From Slackia sp. ZJ119 (lineage in GTDB: Bacteria; Actinomycetota; Coriobacteriia; Coriobacteriales; Eggerthellaceae): a DNA stretch of 64,000 bases. The position numbers were made by a program, and so were the translations under genes. Shown here in pieces: positions 41,653 through 49,588 of the stretch; position 1 is the stretch's first letter, and each line of letters opens with the position of its first letter. The stretch covers positions 310,001 to 374,000 of the forward strand of contig NZ_JAAKEN010000001.1 of the NCBI RefSeq assembly GCF_011039175.1, read 5' to 3'. The notes beneath the pieces are model-generated. The model did no database searches. It saw only the letters and a list, made by a program, of their open reading frames with translations, and was not told where the DNA came from.

Positions 41653-41676
41653 GGCGGGGCCTCCTTGTCTACAATG

Positions 41677-41729
41677 AGTTGCGGCGTGCAACTTGTATGC
41701 GACAGACTATAAGTTGCAGAGTGAAACTT
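41677..41729. promoter_or_regulatory. Twin operator palindromes between the reductase and TetR genes
   Basis: AGTTGC-GGCGT-GCAACT (41677-41693) and AAGTTGC-AGAGT-GAAACTT (41711-41729) share the half site AAGTTGC with a five-base centre. They lie 18 bases apart in the divergent promoter region, as expected for TetR dimers. Confidence 0.65.
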
Positions 41730-41753
41730 GTCAATGGACTCGGAAAGGAAGCG

Positions 41754-42509
41754 ATGGGAGCCGCAAAAACAGGAGCGCGGAAAGCGAAGGGGACGGGCGG
41801 CGCGAAGGTGCCTCGCCGCCGCGCCCGCACCGACGAGCAGAAGCAAAGCCGCCTCGCCGACATTCTGGACGCGGCCGAGCGCTTGCTCGACGACCACGCC
41901 TATCGCGACATCACGATGACCATGCTCGCCGAAGACGTGGGCTATTCGCGCACGAACCTGGCTCATTACGTGGCCTCGAAAGAGGAGATCTTCCTGCTTT
42001 TGTACGTCCGCTCGCTGCAGAGCCTCTTTGGCGACGTGCGTGCGCTTTTCGAGAATCGCCTGGTGAAAGCAGCAGAACCGCCCAAGCCGACCGATCTGGC
42101 GAAGGCGGCGGAGCTGCTTGCTCCCGTCGTCGCCAAGCATGCCGATTTCGGGCGCATCGGGGCGCTGCTTGCCGGCATCGTCGAGACGAACGTGACGCCA
42201 GGGCGGCTCGTCGCGTGCAAGGCGACCGTCGTCGATCTGCTGCAGAGGGGGTCGGACCTGCTGGCCGGCGCGGGGCTGTTGCCTTCGCCGGCGTGCGCTT
42301 CGGAGTTTCTGCTCGGCCTGTCCTGCTATGCGTCGGGCCTGTATCCTGCGGCGCATCCGCTGCCCATCCAAGTTGAAGCCTCGCAGGCGGCGGGCTATCC
42401 GCGGCAAGACTACGAGCAGGCGCTGCAGAGATACCTCGAAGTGCAGCTTGCCGGCTATTGGGCGCTTGAGGCCGCGGCGCAAGGTCGGGTCGAGGGAGGC
42501 GCCGGCTGA
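41754..42509 (+). CDS. TetR-family transcriptional regulator
   Basis: The 251-residue protein has a basic N-terminal tail and a TetR helix-turn-helix (RLADILDAAERLLDDHAY, ITMTMLAEDVGYSRTNLAHYVASKEEIF, about residues 34-82). The large helical C-terminal domain is for ligand binding. It probably represses the divergent reductase-hydrolase-acetyltransferase genes through the AAGTTGC palindromes. ATG 41754 is preferred (GGAAAGGAAG); the frame extends upstream through the operator but without a start signal. Confidence 0.9.
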   Translation: MGAAKTGARKAKGTGGAKVPRRRARTDEQKQSRLADILDAAERLLDDHAYRDITMTMLAEDVGYSRTNLAHYVASKEEIFLLLYVRSLQSLFGDVRALFENRLVKAAEPPKPTDLAKAAELLAPVVAKHADFGRIGALLAGIVETNVTPGRLVACKATVVDLLQRGSDLLAGAGLLPSPACASEFLLGLSCYASGLYPAAHPLPIQVEASQAAGYPRQDYEQALQRYLEVQLAGYWALEAAAQGRVEGGAG

Positions 42510-42593
42510 TCTTGCCGGCTTCGGGTCGGGGGGCGGCGCCAGGCGGCACGATGCAAGCATATGTTGTCGAGCGAGCGGGAAGGGAGGACCTGC

Positions 42594-43640
42594 ATGAAAA
42601 CCGATGAGCGTCCGGTGCTCGAGACCGAGCGGCTGGTGCTTCGGCCTTGGAAGACCGCAGACGCCGACGAGCTGTTTCGTCTGGCGAGTGATCCGAACGT
42701 GGGGCCGATTGCGGGATGGCCGGCGCACGAAAGCGCTGATGAGAGCCGCATGATCATCGAAACGGTGCTCGGTGCGCCTGAGACCTATGCCGTGGTGCTG
42801 CGCGAGGCGGCCGCTTTGGTCGGATCGGTGGGGCTGCTGTTCGGCGATGCGGGCACCGTGCCGCTTGCGCCTGGCGAGGCCGAGGTGGGGTATTGGGCGG
42901 GCGTGCCGTTTTGGGGCCGCGGGCTCATTCCCGAGGCCGTTCGCGAGATCGAGCGCCACGCCTTTTGCGATCTGGGGCTTGCGCGTCTGTGGTGCGCGTG
43001 CGCCGTCGAAAACGCGAAGTCGGTGCGCGTGCAGGAGAAATGCGGCTTTTCGCACTGCCGCACCGAGCGCGACGTGGTCGTGCGGCTCACGGGCGAGGTG
43101 CACGATGAGCGGGTGTCCGTTCTTTCGCGCGACGACTGGGCGGCTTCGGCTGATGCGGGCGAGCTGCGCCGGCTGCTTCGGCGTGAAGGCCGCATGGCGG
43201 TTACGGCAGCGGGTGGGCGGTCAAAACGCCTGGTCAGCGAGGTGTTCGAAGTTTGGCATGCATCGGTGCGGGCCACGCACGACTTCCTGGGCGAGGACGA
43301 CGTGGCACGCATTGCCGACTACGTTCCCGACGCGTTCCGCACGGTGGAGACGTTGCTGCTGGCACGCGGCAGCGCAGGAGAGCTGCTGGGGTTTGCCGGC
43401 GTCAGCGGCGACGATCTCGAGATGCTGTTCGTCCGCCCGGAAAGCCGCGGCGCGGGCGTAGGCAAAGCGCTTTTGCGCATCGCCGTTGAAGGGTATGGCG
43501 TCACGCGGCTCGACGTGAACGAGCAAAACAGCCAGGCGCGGGGTTTTTACGAGCACGCCGGGTTCGTCGCGGTCGGCCGGTCGGAAACGGACGCCGCCGC
43601 CCCTTTCCCGATCGTGCACCTGGCGCTTGAGCAGGCATAA
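42594..43640 (+). CDS. Two-domain GNAT N-acetyltransferase
   Basis: The 348-residue protein joins two GNAT domains. The first (about 1-170; LETERLVLRPWKTADADELF, VGYWAGVPFWGRGLIPEAV) is RimJ/RimL-like and usually acetylates protein N-termini. The second (about 205-345; MLFVRPESRGAGVGKALL, NEQNSQARGFYEHAGF) resembles YjaB-type acetyltransferases. Both keep the acetyl-CoA loop words. A stable fusion in one frame suggests two linked activities or an internal duplication. GGGAGG lies before the ATG at 42594. Substrates unknown. Confidence 0.88.
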   Translation: MKTDERPVLETERLVLRPWKTADADELFRLASDPNVGPIAGWPAHESADESRMIIETVLGAPETYAVVLREAAALVGSVGLLFGDAGTVPLAPGEAEVGYWAGVPFWGRGLIPEAVREIERHAFCDLGLARLWCACAVENAKSVRVQEKCGFSHCRTERDVVVRLTGEVHDERVSVLSRDDWAASADAGELRRLLRREGRMAVTAAGGRSKRLVSEVFEVWHASVRATHDFLGEDDVARIADYVPDAFRTVETLLLARGSAGELLGFAGVSGDDLEMLFVRPESRGAGVGKALLRIAVEGYGVTRLDVNEQNSQARGFYEHAGFVAVGRSETDAAAPFPIVHLALEQA

Positions 43641-43786
43641 GCGGATGTCAGGAGGGGGCCTGTGCGCGGCATGGCTTCCGGGGAGGGCTGGAGGCCTTGC
43701 GGCCTGCCGGCAGCGTCGAGGGCGCCGATGCTGCGAGGCTGGCTCCTGCCGGCGTGAGGTTCCCCCGCCCTCGTCCCGCCTATCTA

Positions 43787-44041
43787 ATGTGTAGGAATTG
43801 TGTGTTGGAGATTCTGCGAGAGGATTTCGGGCGGTCGCGCATCAATTTTTGATTATTCCCAGTTGGGAATAATCAAAAATGAAGCATATCTGCGGTAGTT
43901 TTCTGCGAAAAAGGGGAGGGCGGTGCCGAAAGAGGGGTTCGGAATGCGCATTTTTGCCTCGGAAGGCTGGATTTTGCACGAAATGATGCGAAGCGGTGTC
44001 AAATAGGCAGGAAAAATCTCCAGTACACAGATTCTTCACAT
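43787..44041. repeat. 255-bp AT-rich inverted-terminus element, copy A
   Basis: The ends are imperfect inverted repeats of about 28 bases (ATGTGTAGGAATTGTG inward at the left; the right end read inward starts ATGTGAAGAATCTGTG). In the centre is a perfect palindrome with 17-base arms (43845-43861 / 43864-43880). A conserved block with TGCGGTAGTTTTCTGCGAAA follows. The region up to the MerR gene (44042-44481) has no other supported gene; part of it (44050-44100) matches the flank of copy B. Confidence 0.75.
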
Positions 44042-44481
44042 GAACCAGCGCCAATCGCAAGGGTCGGCCCCTCTTGCCGCCGATGCGCGTCGGCTATACT
44101 TCGAAAAACCTTGACTGTCCCGGAATCCGGCCTCATGGCGCCTTGCCTGCGCCGTCCGGCTCGCTCCAGCACCTCGCCGCCTGACCGGCGCCGGTCGAAT
44201 CGACGCCGACGTGCCGGTGCAGCAAAGGCGTGAAGGGTGCAGGCGCACCGCCGGGCGCGGGATGCTGCAGGGCGGGGGCGCATCGCCCTGACGAGCCGCT
44301 CGGGTGGAAGGCGCGCCAGGCGTGCGCGGCCTTCGTCTGCGGCGGGCGTTTCGCGTGTTCGGCGTCCGCGCGAGGGCGGTTTTTCGCGGCAACGGGGGCG
44401 TTTGGGCAAAAAAGTTGCTGAAAACGCTTGCTCGTCACGCGACGTCACATAGTACAAACGGCTCCGAGGAGGTGAAACGCC

Positions 44482-45288
44482 GTGTCCGAAAACAACACCT
44501 ACACGACAGGAGAGCTGGCGTCGACCTGCGGCGTCACCGTGCGGACCGTGCAGTATTACGACACGAAGGGGCTGCTTGCGCCGTCGGGCTACTCGGAAGG
44601 CGGCCGGCGGCTCTATACCGAAGACGATGCGGATCGGCTGCGCTTCATCGTGATGCTCAAGTCGCTCGGGCTGGGCCTTGCGCAGATTCGCGGCGTGTTG
44701 GACAGCGCGAATCGGGAGGCTATCTTGCGGACGCTGCTGGACGAGCAGGCCTTGCGGCTGGAAGACGAGGTCGCGGTCCGAAAAGAGCAGCTGGCGGCCA
44801 TTGCGCTTTTGCGGTCCGACTTGCAGCGGTTCGGCGTGGTGACGGCGGTGACCGAATCGGACGTGGCGACCGGTATGGAAGATCGAAAGGCCGAGCGACG
44901 ATGTCGGGCGGCGATGCTCGTGGTCGGGGCGGCGATGGATGCGGCGTGGATCGGGGCGCTTGTGTACGGCATCGTGTCGGGCGTGTGGTGGCCGTTCCCG
45001 ATTGCGCTGGGAGCGGTCGCAGCGGCAGCGGCGTGGGCGGTTGTGCGGATCGACGCCCACGTGACGTACCGCTGCCCGGCGTGCGGATGCGAGTTTCGGC
45101 CGGTGATACGCGAGTTTTTCTTCGCGCGTCACACGAAGTTCACCCGCAGGCTTACGTGTCCTTGCTGCGGCGTGAAGGACTGGGGCGTCGAGAGGTATCA
45201 CGCCGCCAGGCTTGCCATACGCCCCGGCGAACGTCTGCCCGGGAAGGGCGTCGGAGGCCTGGACGAAAGCCAGGGGAGCGCTGACTGA
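44482..45288 (+). CDS. MerR-family regulator with membrane segments and zinc ribbon
   Basis: The 268-residue protein starts with a MerR DNA-binding domain (YTTGELASTCGVTVRTVQYY, ...GGRRLYTEDDADRLRFI) and a dimerising helix. Unusually, two hydrophobic helices follow (about 138-158 and 162-182) and then a zinc ribbon-like CPACGCEF...CPCCGVKDW. A membrane-bound MerR regulator could sense a membrane or envelope signal. GTG 44482 follows GAGGAGGTG. It is preceded by an AT-rich inverted-terminus element and followed by another, then by a CPBP membrane protease, which may be its target. Confidence 0.85.
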   Translation: MSENNTYTTGELASTCGVTVRTVQYYDTKGLLAPSGYSEGGRRLYTEDDADRLRFIVMLKSLGLGLAQIRGVLDSANREAILRTLLDEQALRLEDEVAVRKEQLAAIALLRSDLQRFGVVTAVTESDVATGMEDRKAERRCRAAMLVVGAAMDAAWIGALVYGIVSGVWWPFPIALGAVAAAAAWAVVRIDAHVTYRCPACGCEFRPVIREFFFARHTKFTRRLTCPCCGVKDWGVERYHAARLAIRPGERLPGKGVGGLDESQGSAD

Positions 45289-45432
45289 TTCCGCCAGCCC
45301 TGACCTCGGGGCGGCCGTGCGTAAGCGGCGAAGGCCCTTGCGGGGATGCATGCCTTGCGGGGGGCGCTGGGAGCTTCTGCGCGTGCGGGGAAGGCTTTTG
45401 GTTGGCGTCATCGCTCTCGATTGCTTCTGCGA

Positions 45433-45677
45433 AAGTGAAGATTTTGTGTGTTGGAGATATTTGGCACGATTTCTCGGGGATTCCGCATCATTTTGCCGCT
45501 CGACCGTGCCTCTTGGAAGCGGAATTAGGTATATATACATCAAAAGTGCGTCCAAAGTAACATTACTGAAAGTATAAAAGCGCTTGTTTCGGCCATTTCA
45601 CCCCGTTTTTCGCCGAAAAAGATGCAAAGACGGCCAAAAAATGCCTTAGAAATCTCTAGCACATAATTTCTACACAT
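45433..45677. repeat. AT-rich inverted-terminus element, diverged copy D
   Basis: About 245 bp. The left end AAGTGAAGATTTTGTGTG and the right end, read inward as ATGTGTAGAAATTATGTG, match the ends of copies A-C. The middle differs. The right end lies 26 bases before the CPBP start codon, so this copy probably supplies its promoter region. Confidence 0.6.
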
Positions 45678-45703
45678 AAAAATGCCGACGATTGGAGGAA
45701 AGC

Positions 45704-46810
45704 ATGCATACGAACCCGTCTTGTCCCGCTGCGGGCGCCCAAACGCCCCCTGGGCCCTCTAGCGGCCCCGGAAGTCCCGCCGCCCCCGCTTCGACCGCCC
45801 TCGGAACCTCTGCCGCAGGTGCTCCAACGCCCCCCGGAGCTCCTGCCGCCCCGCCTGCTGGCCCTCGTTCGTTCAGGGCGACTCTTGCGCGACACCGCGC
45901 CGCCACGTACTGCGTCGTCACCTTCGCGCTGACCTGGGCGTACTTCTTCGCTGTGGTCTATCCTCTGGCGCTTCCACTTGCTGCGGCCGGCGAGGCGCCC
46001 CTCTCGTCTACCCCCGTTGTGCTGGCTGTGGGCGTTGCCATGTTCTTCCCCGCGATCAGCGTCGTCGTGGTGCGTCTGGCTACCGGCGAGGGCTTCCGCC
46101 GCGCCTGGATCGTCCCGCGCGACTTCCGCCGCACCTGGCGCTACTACGTCATCGGCTGGTTTGCCCCCATGGTGCTCATTGCTGTTGGCGCTGTGGTGTT
46201 TTTCCTGGTCAACCCCGGTGTTTTCGACCCCTCTATGCCGGGGTTCGTCGCGACTGCCACCGCCCGGATGCAAGACGCGGGAATTGCGCCTCCCTCTGCA
46301 AGCGAGCTGCAGGCTGTCGGTTACGCCCAGCTTGCGCTGCAGCTGGTGGGGCCGCTGCTCAACAGCGTCGCGTGCTTCGGCGAGGAGTGGGGCTGGCGCG
46401 GGTATCTGCTGCCGCACGCCCTCGAGCGCGTCTCGCCCGTGAAAGCCGCCCTTGGCATCGGCGTCGTTTGGGGCTTGTGGCACGCGCCCATCACGGTGCT
46501 CGGGCACAATTTCGGTCTGGGGTATCCTGGTTGGCCGGTGGTCGGCATCCTTGCGATGTGTTGCTTCTGTACGGCGCTGAGCTGCCTTTTCACGTGGCTG
46601 ACGCTGCGATCGGGCAGCTGTTTGCCAGCCGTTTTCGCGCACGGGGCCGTCAACGCCTGCGGCGCGGGGCCGGCGCTGTTCATGGCAACGGCGGCGAATC
46701 CGTTCGTCGGTCCGGCGCCGACGGGCATCGTGGGCGGCATCGGGTTTGTCGCGGCGGCGGCGCTGTGCGTCGTGTCGCTGCGCCGACATCCCGGCAAGCC
46801 GGTGGAATGA
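45704..46810 (+). CDS. CPBP (CAAX/Abi) family intramembrane metalloprotease
   Basis: The 368-residue membrane protein has a long Pro/Ala/Gly/Ser-rich N-terminal tail (about 55 residues) and about eight hydrophobic helices. The CPBP motifs are present: FGEEWGWRGYLLP (glutamate pair and arginine), GVVWGLWHAP (first zinc histidine) and FAHGAVNA (second histidine and asparagine). Bacterial members act in bacteriocin self-immunity, prenyl-protein processing or signalling. GGAGGA precedes the ATG at 45704. It is preceded by a MerR gene that could control it. Confidence 0.88.
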   Translation: MHTNPSCPAAGAQTPPGPSSGPGSPAAPASTALGTSAAGAPTPPGAPAAPPAGPRSFRATLARHRAATYCVVTFALTWAYFFAVVYPLALPLAAAGEAPLSSTPVVLAVGVAMFFPAISVVVVRLATGEGFRRAWIVPRDFRRTWRYYVIGWFAPMVLIAVGAVVFFLVNPGVFDPSMPGFVATATARMQDAGIAPPSASELQAVGYAQLALQLVGPLLNSVACFGEEWGWRGYLLPHALERVSPVKAALGIGVVWGLWHAPITVLGHNFGLGYPGWPVVGILAMCCFCTALSCLFTWLTLRSGSCLPAVFAHGAVNACGAGPALFMATAANPFVGPAPTGIVGGIGFVAAAALCVVSLRRHPGKPVE

Positions 46811-46954
46811 TGCCTGCGGGGCAAGGCTGCATCCGGTGCGGGGCCGCGCCCGGTGAGCCGCATCTGGAGCGAGGCCGCCGCCTACTGCGAGAGTCTGCAT
46901 CCGCTGGCCGTGGACTCCAGCGGCGCAAGGTTCCCCCGCTTCCGCCCCCCGGCG

Positions 46955-47210
46955 ATATGTAGAAATTGTGTAGTGGAGATTTATCGGGCGGAATTCAGGG
47001 GTTCAAGCATCAATTCGGTATTCTCCTCAATTGGAGATAGTTAAAAATGTGGTACATATGCGGTAGTTTTCTGCGAAAGGGGGGAGCGCAGCGTCGAAAA
47101 AGGGGTCGAGAGTGCGCATTTTTGCCTCAGAATGCCGTTTTTTGCACTAAAAAGATGCGAAGCGGTGCGAAATCGGCAAGAAAAATCTCCAACACACATA
47201 TTCTTCACAC
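46955..47210. repeat. 255-bp AT-rich inverted-terminus element, copy B
   Basis: The left end ATATGTAGAAATTGTGTAG and the right end (AATCTCCAACACACATATTC before TTCACA) match copies A and C. The central palindrome is degenerate, but the TGCGGTAGTTTTCTGCGAAA block is kept. The downstream flank (47270-47327) also resembles the flank of copy A. Confidence 0.75.
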
Positions 47211-47317
47211 AGGCAAGCGGCATCCACGCAAGCAGGCGCCGCTCACACGAACAAGCGCCCTTCGCAAGAACAAGCGCCCATCGCAAGGATCGACCCCTCT
47301 TTCCGCCGTCGCGCGTC

Positions 47318-47326
47318 GGCTATAAT
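47318..47326 (+). promoter_or_regulatory. Promoter -10 of the DNA glycosylase gene
   Basis: TATAAT at 47321-47326, preceded by GGC, lies 43 bases before the start codon. Similar sequence lies downstream of element copy A (TATACT at 44095-44100). Confidence 0.5.
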
Positions 47327-47368
47327 CAGCATCCTCCCGAAAACCCCGACTCTCCGGAGCGCGACCCT

Positions 47369-48022
47369 ATGACGTCCTTGCCCGCAACGCCCGACTCGCC
47401 TCGGTGTCCCGCCGACCTCGGACAACAGCCTGCCGGCCCTGGCCAGCCGGCTTGCGTGTGCGGGATGCTCGCCGCTGACCAGCGCAAATCGGCCGACGCC
47501 GCGCATTTCGAGGCGGCGCCCTCGCAGCCGGCTCGCGTGCGCCACCCCATTCGCCCGGTGTTCGACGCCAGGTCGCGCGTGCTGCTGCTCGGCACGATGC
47601 CTTCGCCCGCATCGCGCCAGGTCGGCTTTTACTACGGACATCCGCGCAACCGCTTCTGGACCGTGCTTGCCCGCCTGTTCGACGAGCCCGTTCCCGCAAC
47701 GGTCGACGCCCGCCGCGACCTGGCGCTTCGCCGCGGCATCGCGCTGTGGGACGTGCTGGCCGAATGCACGATCCGCGGAGCCAGCGACGCGTCTATCAGC
47801 GAGTGCGTTCCGAACGACATCGCAGGCCTGCTGAAGAAAGCCCCGATAGAGGCCGTGTTTTGCACGGGCTCGAAAGCGGCGCAGCTCTATAGTCGCTATT
47901 GCGAACCAAGTACCGAATTAGAAGCCGTGCGCCTGCCGTCGACCAGTCCGGCAAATGCAAGCGCCTCGCTGGAAGACCTCGTGGAAGCCTACCGCTGCAT
48001 CCTGCCGTATTGCCGTGGCTGA
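47369..48022 (+). CDS. DNA-deoxyinosine/uracil glycosylase (UDG superfamily)
   Basis: The 217-residue repair enzyme removes deaminated bases (hypoxanthine, perhaps uracil) from DNA. The family words VLLLGTMPSPASRQVGFYYGHPRNRFW (catalytic loop and base-binding region, given here as motif names around residues 72-97) and LPSTSPAN near the C-terminus are diagnostic for the deoxyinosine glycosylase group. The first ~60 residues are an extra low-complexity tail rich in Pro, Ala and Cys; translation might instead begin further in. It is transcribed from a TATAAT promoter just downstream of an AT-rich inverted-terminus element. Confidence 0.86.
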   Translation: MTSLPATPDSPRCPADLGQQPAGPGQPACVCGMLAADQRKSADAAHFEAAPSQPARVRHPIRPVFDARSRVLLLGTMPSPASRQVGFYYGHPRNRFWTVLARLFDEPVPATVDARRDLALRRGIALWDVLAECTIRGASDASISECVPNDIAGLLKKAPIEAVFCTGSKAAQLYSRYCEPSTELEAVRLPSTSPANASASLEDLVEAYRCILPYCRG

Positions 48023-48195
48023 AAGCAGTCCCAGGTCAGCGCGTGGCAAGGCCCGCTCGGCCGCCCGGCCCGTCGTGCGAGCGGCCTTTGCGCGTTCTGC
48101 GTCCATCGGCGTGCGGGGCGCGTGGATGCCCTTGTGCGTCTTGGCGGCGCGTCGCAGCTGTCGTCCGCTGCGTCCCGAGACGTCGTCCGCTGCCG

Positions 48196-49134
48196 TTATG
48201 CCAGGTCAACCTGCGAGCGAGCGAACAGCGCAGCTCCCAAAGCGCCGGCGCGATTGCCCTGGCGGGCCGCCTCGATGGGCGTGTCGCGACAGGCGGGGCA
48301 GGCGTGTTTGCGGAAGACGTCGCGCGTGGCGGGCAGAAACGCCTCGGCGCTGCCCGCCAGGCCGCCGCCGATGAGAAACACGTCCGGGTCAATGACGCAC
48401 GCGATGGTGGCAAGCGCCTGCCCCAATCGTCTCGCCAGTTCGACAACAGCCTCCTGGGCAGGGACGTTGCCGTTCTCCGCCGCAAGAAAGACCGAATAGG
48501 CGTCCGAGTCGTGCATCGGCTCGGGGAAAAGCGGCGTGCCGTCCGCAGCCGCCCGTTCGCGGGCCAGACGCACGAGCCCGCGTGCCGAGGCGTACTGCTC
48601 CAGACATCCGCGCGATCCGCAGCCGCAGAGGTGCCCGTCGGCTTCCACGGTGATATGCCCGACCTCGCCGGCCGCGCCCCGCGCCCCTGGCACCACGCGC
48701 CCGTCGACCACGATGCCCGCGCCAACCCCCGTGCCCAGCGTCACCAGCACGAGCGATCGCGGCGCATCGCCTTTCGGCAGCAGCTGTTGTTCGCCGAAGG
48801 CGGCGGCGCTTGCGTCGTTCAAGGCGAACGTGGGGCAGCGGAGCTCGCGCGTGAGCGCGTCGCGCAGAAGGTCCAGGTCAAGTGCGATGTTCGGTGCCAT
48901 GCGAAGCACGCCGGCCCCATCGACCGCCCCCGCGACGGCCAGCCCGACGCCGGCGACGCCGCCCGCCTGCTCCATCCCCAGGCCGACGCGCAGGTCGCGG
49001 ACGAACGTGCGCACTTCGTCTTCCGAAGTCAACGGGGGAGTGGGCACGCTGGTCCACGCGTGCTCCGCGCCGTCGGCAGAAAGCACGACCGCCTTGGTCG
49101 CCGTGCCGCCCAGATCGATGCCGATGTATTGCAT
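48196..49134 (-). CDS. ROK family sugar kinase / transcription-factor-like protein
   Basis: The 312-residue protein has the ROK ATP-binding start YIGIDLGGTATK and VTLGTGVGAGIVVDG. It also has the zinc-binding signature GEVGHITVEADGHLCGCGSRGCLEQ. There is no N-terminal helix-turn-helix, so a sugar kinase (glucokinase-like) is more likely than a repressor. The start at 49134 gives the usual N-terminus but has no ribosome-binding site. A strong promoter 60 bases upstream would place an in-frame ATG (49194) at the transcript start, so a 20-residue longer leaderless form is possible. Confidence 0.88.
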   Translation of the reverse strand: MQYIGIDLGGTATKAVVLSADGAEHAWTSVPTPPLTSEDEVRTFVRDLRVGLGMEQAGGVAGVGLAVAGAVDGAGVLRMAPNIALDLDLLRDALTRELRCPTFALNDASAAAFGEQQLLPKGDAPRSLVLVTLGTGVGAGIVVDGRVVPGARGAAGEVGHITVEADGHLCGCGSRGCLEQYASARGLVRLARERAAADGTPLFPEPMHDSDAYSVFLAAENGNVPAQEAVVELARRLGQALATIACVIDPDVFLIGGGLAGSAEAFLPATRDVFRKHACPACRDTPIEAARQGNRAGALGAALFARSQVDLA

Positions 49135-49201
49135 GTTGGCATCATGTTTGCGGGCAGGCGAAGCAGAAAGCGGAATGTGAGAGAAGGCATTCATGCCCGC
49201 C

Positions 49202-49230
49202 ATTATATCGGCAGCAGGTGCAGCGGTCGA
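49202..49230 (-). promoter_or_regulatory. Promoter of the ROK gene
   Basis: On the minus strand TCGACC and TATAAT are separated by 17 bases (TATAAT covers 49202-49207). The predicted start is about 49195, one base from an in-frame ATG at 49194. Confidence 0.55.
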
Positions 49231-49494
49231 GAGCATGTCTTTGGCCGGTGAAGCGTGGGAGACGTTGTCCTGGGGCCATCGGACGACGTCCGGGGCCGTG
49301 GGACGGCGCTTCCGCCGCGACGGCTTCGCCTCGACGCGTCGTCGCGCCGAGCCAAGGTCTCGGCGCTCCTTTGGCTTGACCTCGGCTGCGCCGTCGCGGC
49401 GAAACCGCCTGCCGAAGGGTGGAGCATTCGCGCTGGCGCGGGCGCCTGACGCGGGGTGACATTCTCGCCGGCGGGGCGGCCGCGGCGGCGGGGG

Positions 49495-49588
49495 TTGTGG
49501 AGAAAGCGTAAAGATGGGGTGCTGCCTCGGTTGCGTCTGTGATTATGGCAGATGTATTGCATTATGAACCCACTAAGAAAGGTCTGAT
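49495..49588 (+). promoter_or_regulatory. 5' region shared by the two large surface-protein genes (second copy)
   Basis: Aligns with 17029-17120 (TAAAGATG, TGTATTGCAT, AGAAAGGT before ATGTCGAAG). TGATTATGG occupies the place of the TATAAC candidate -10. Bases 49237-49494 hold no supported gene. Confidence 0.5.
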
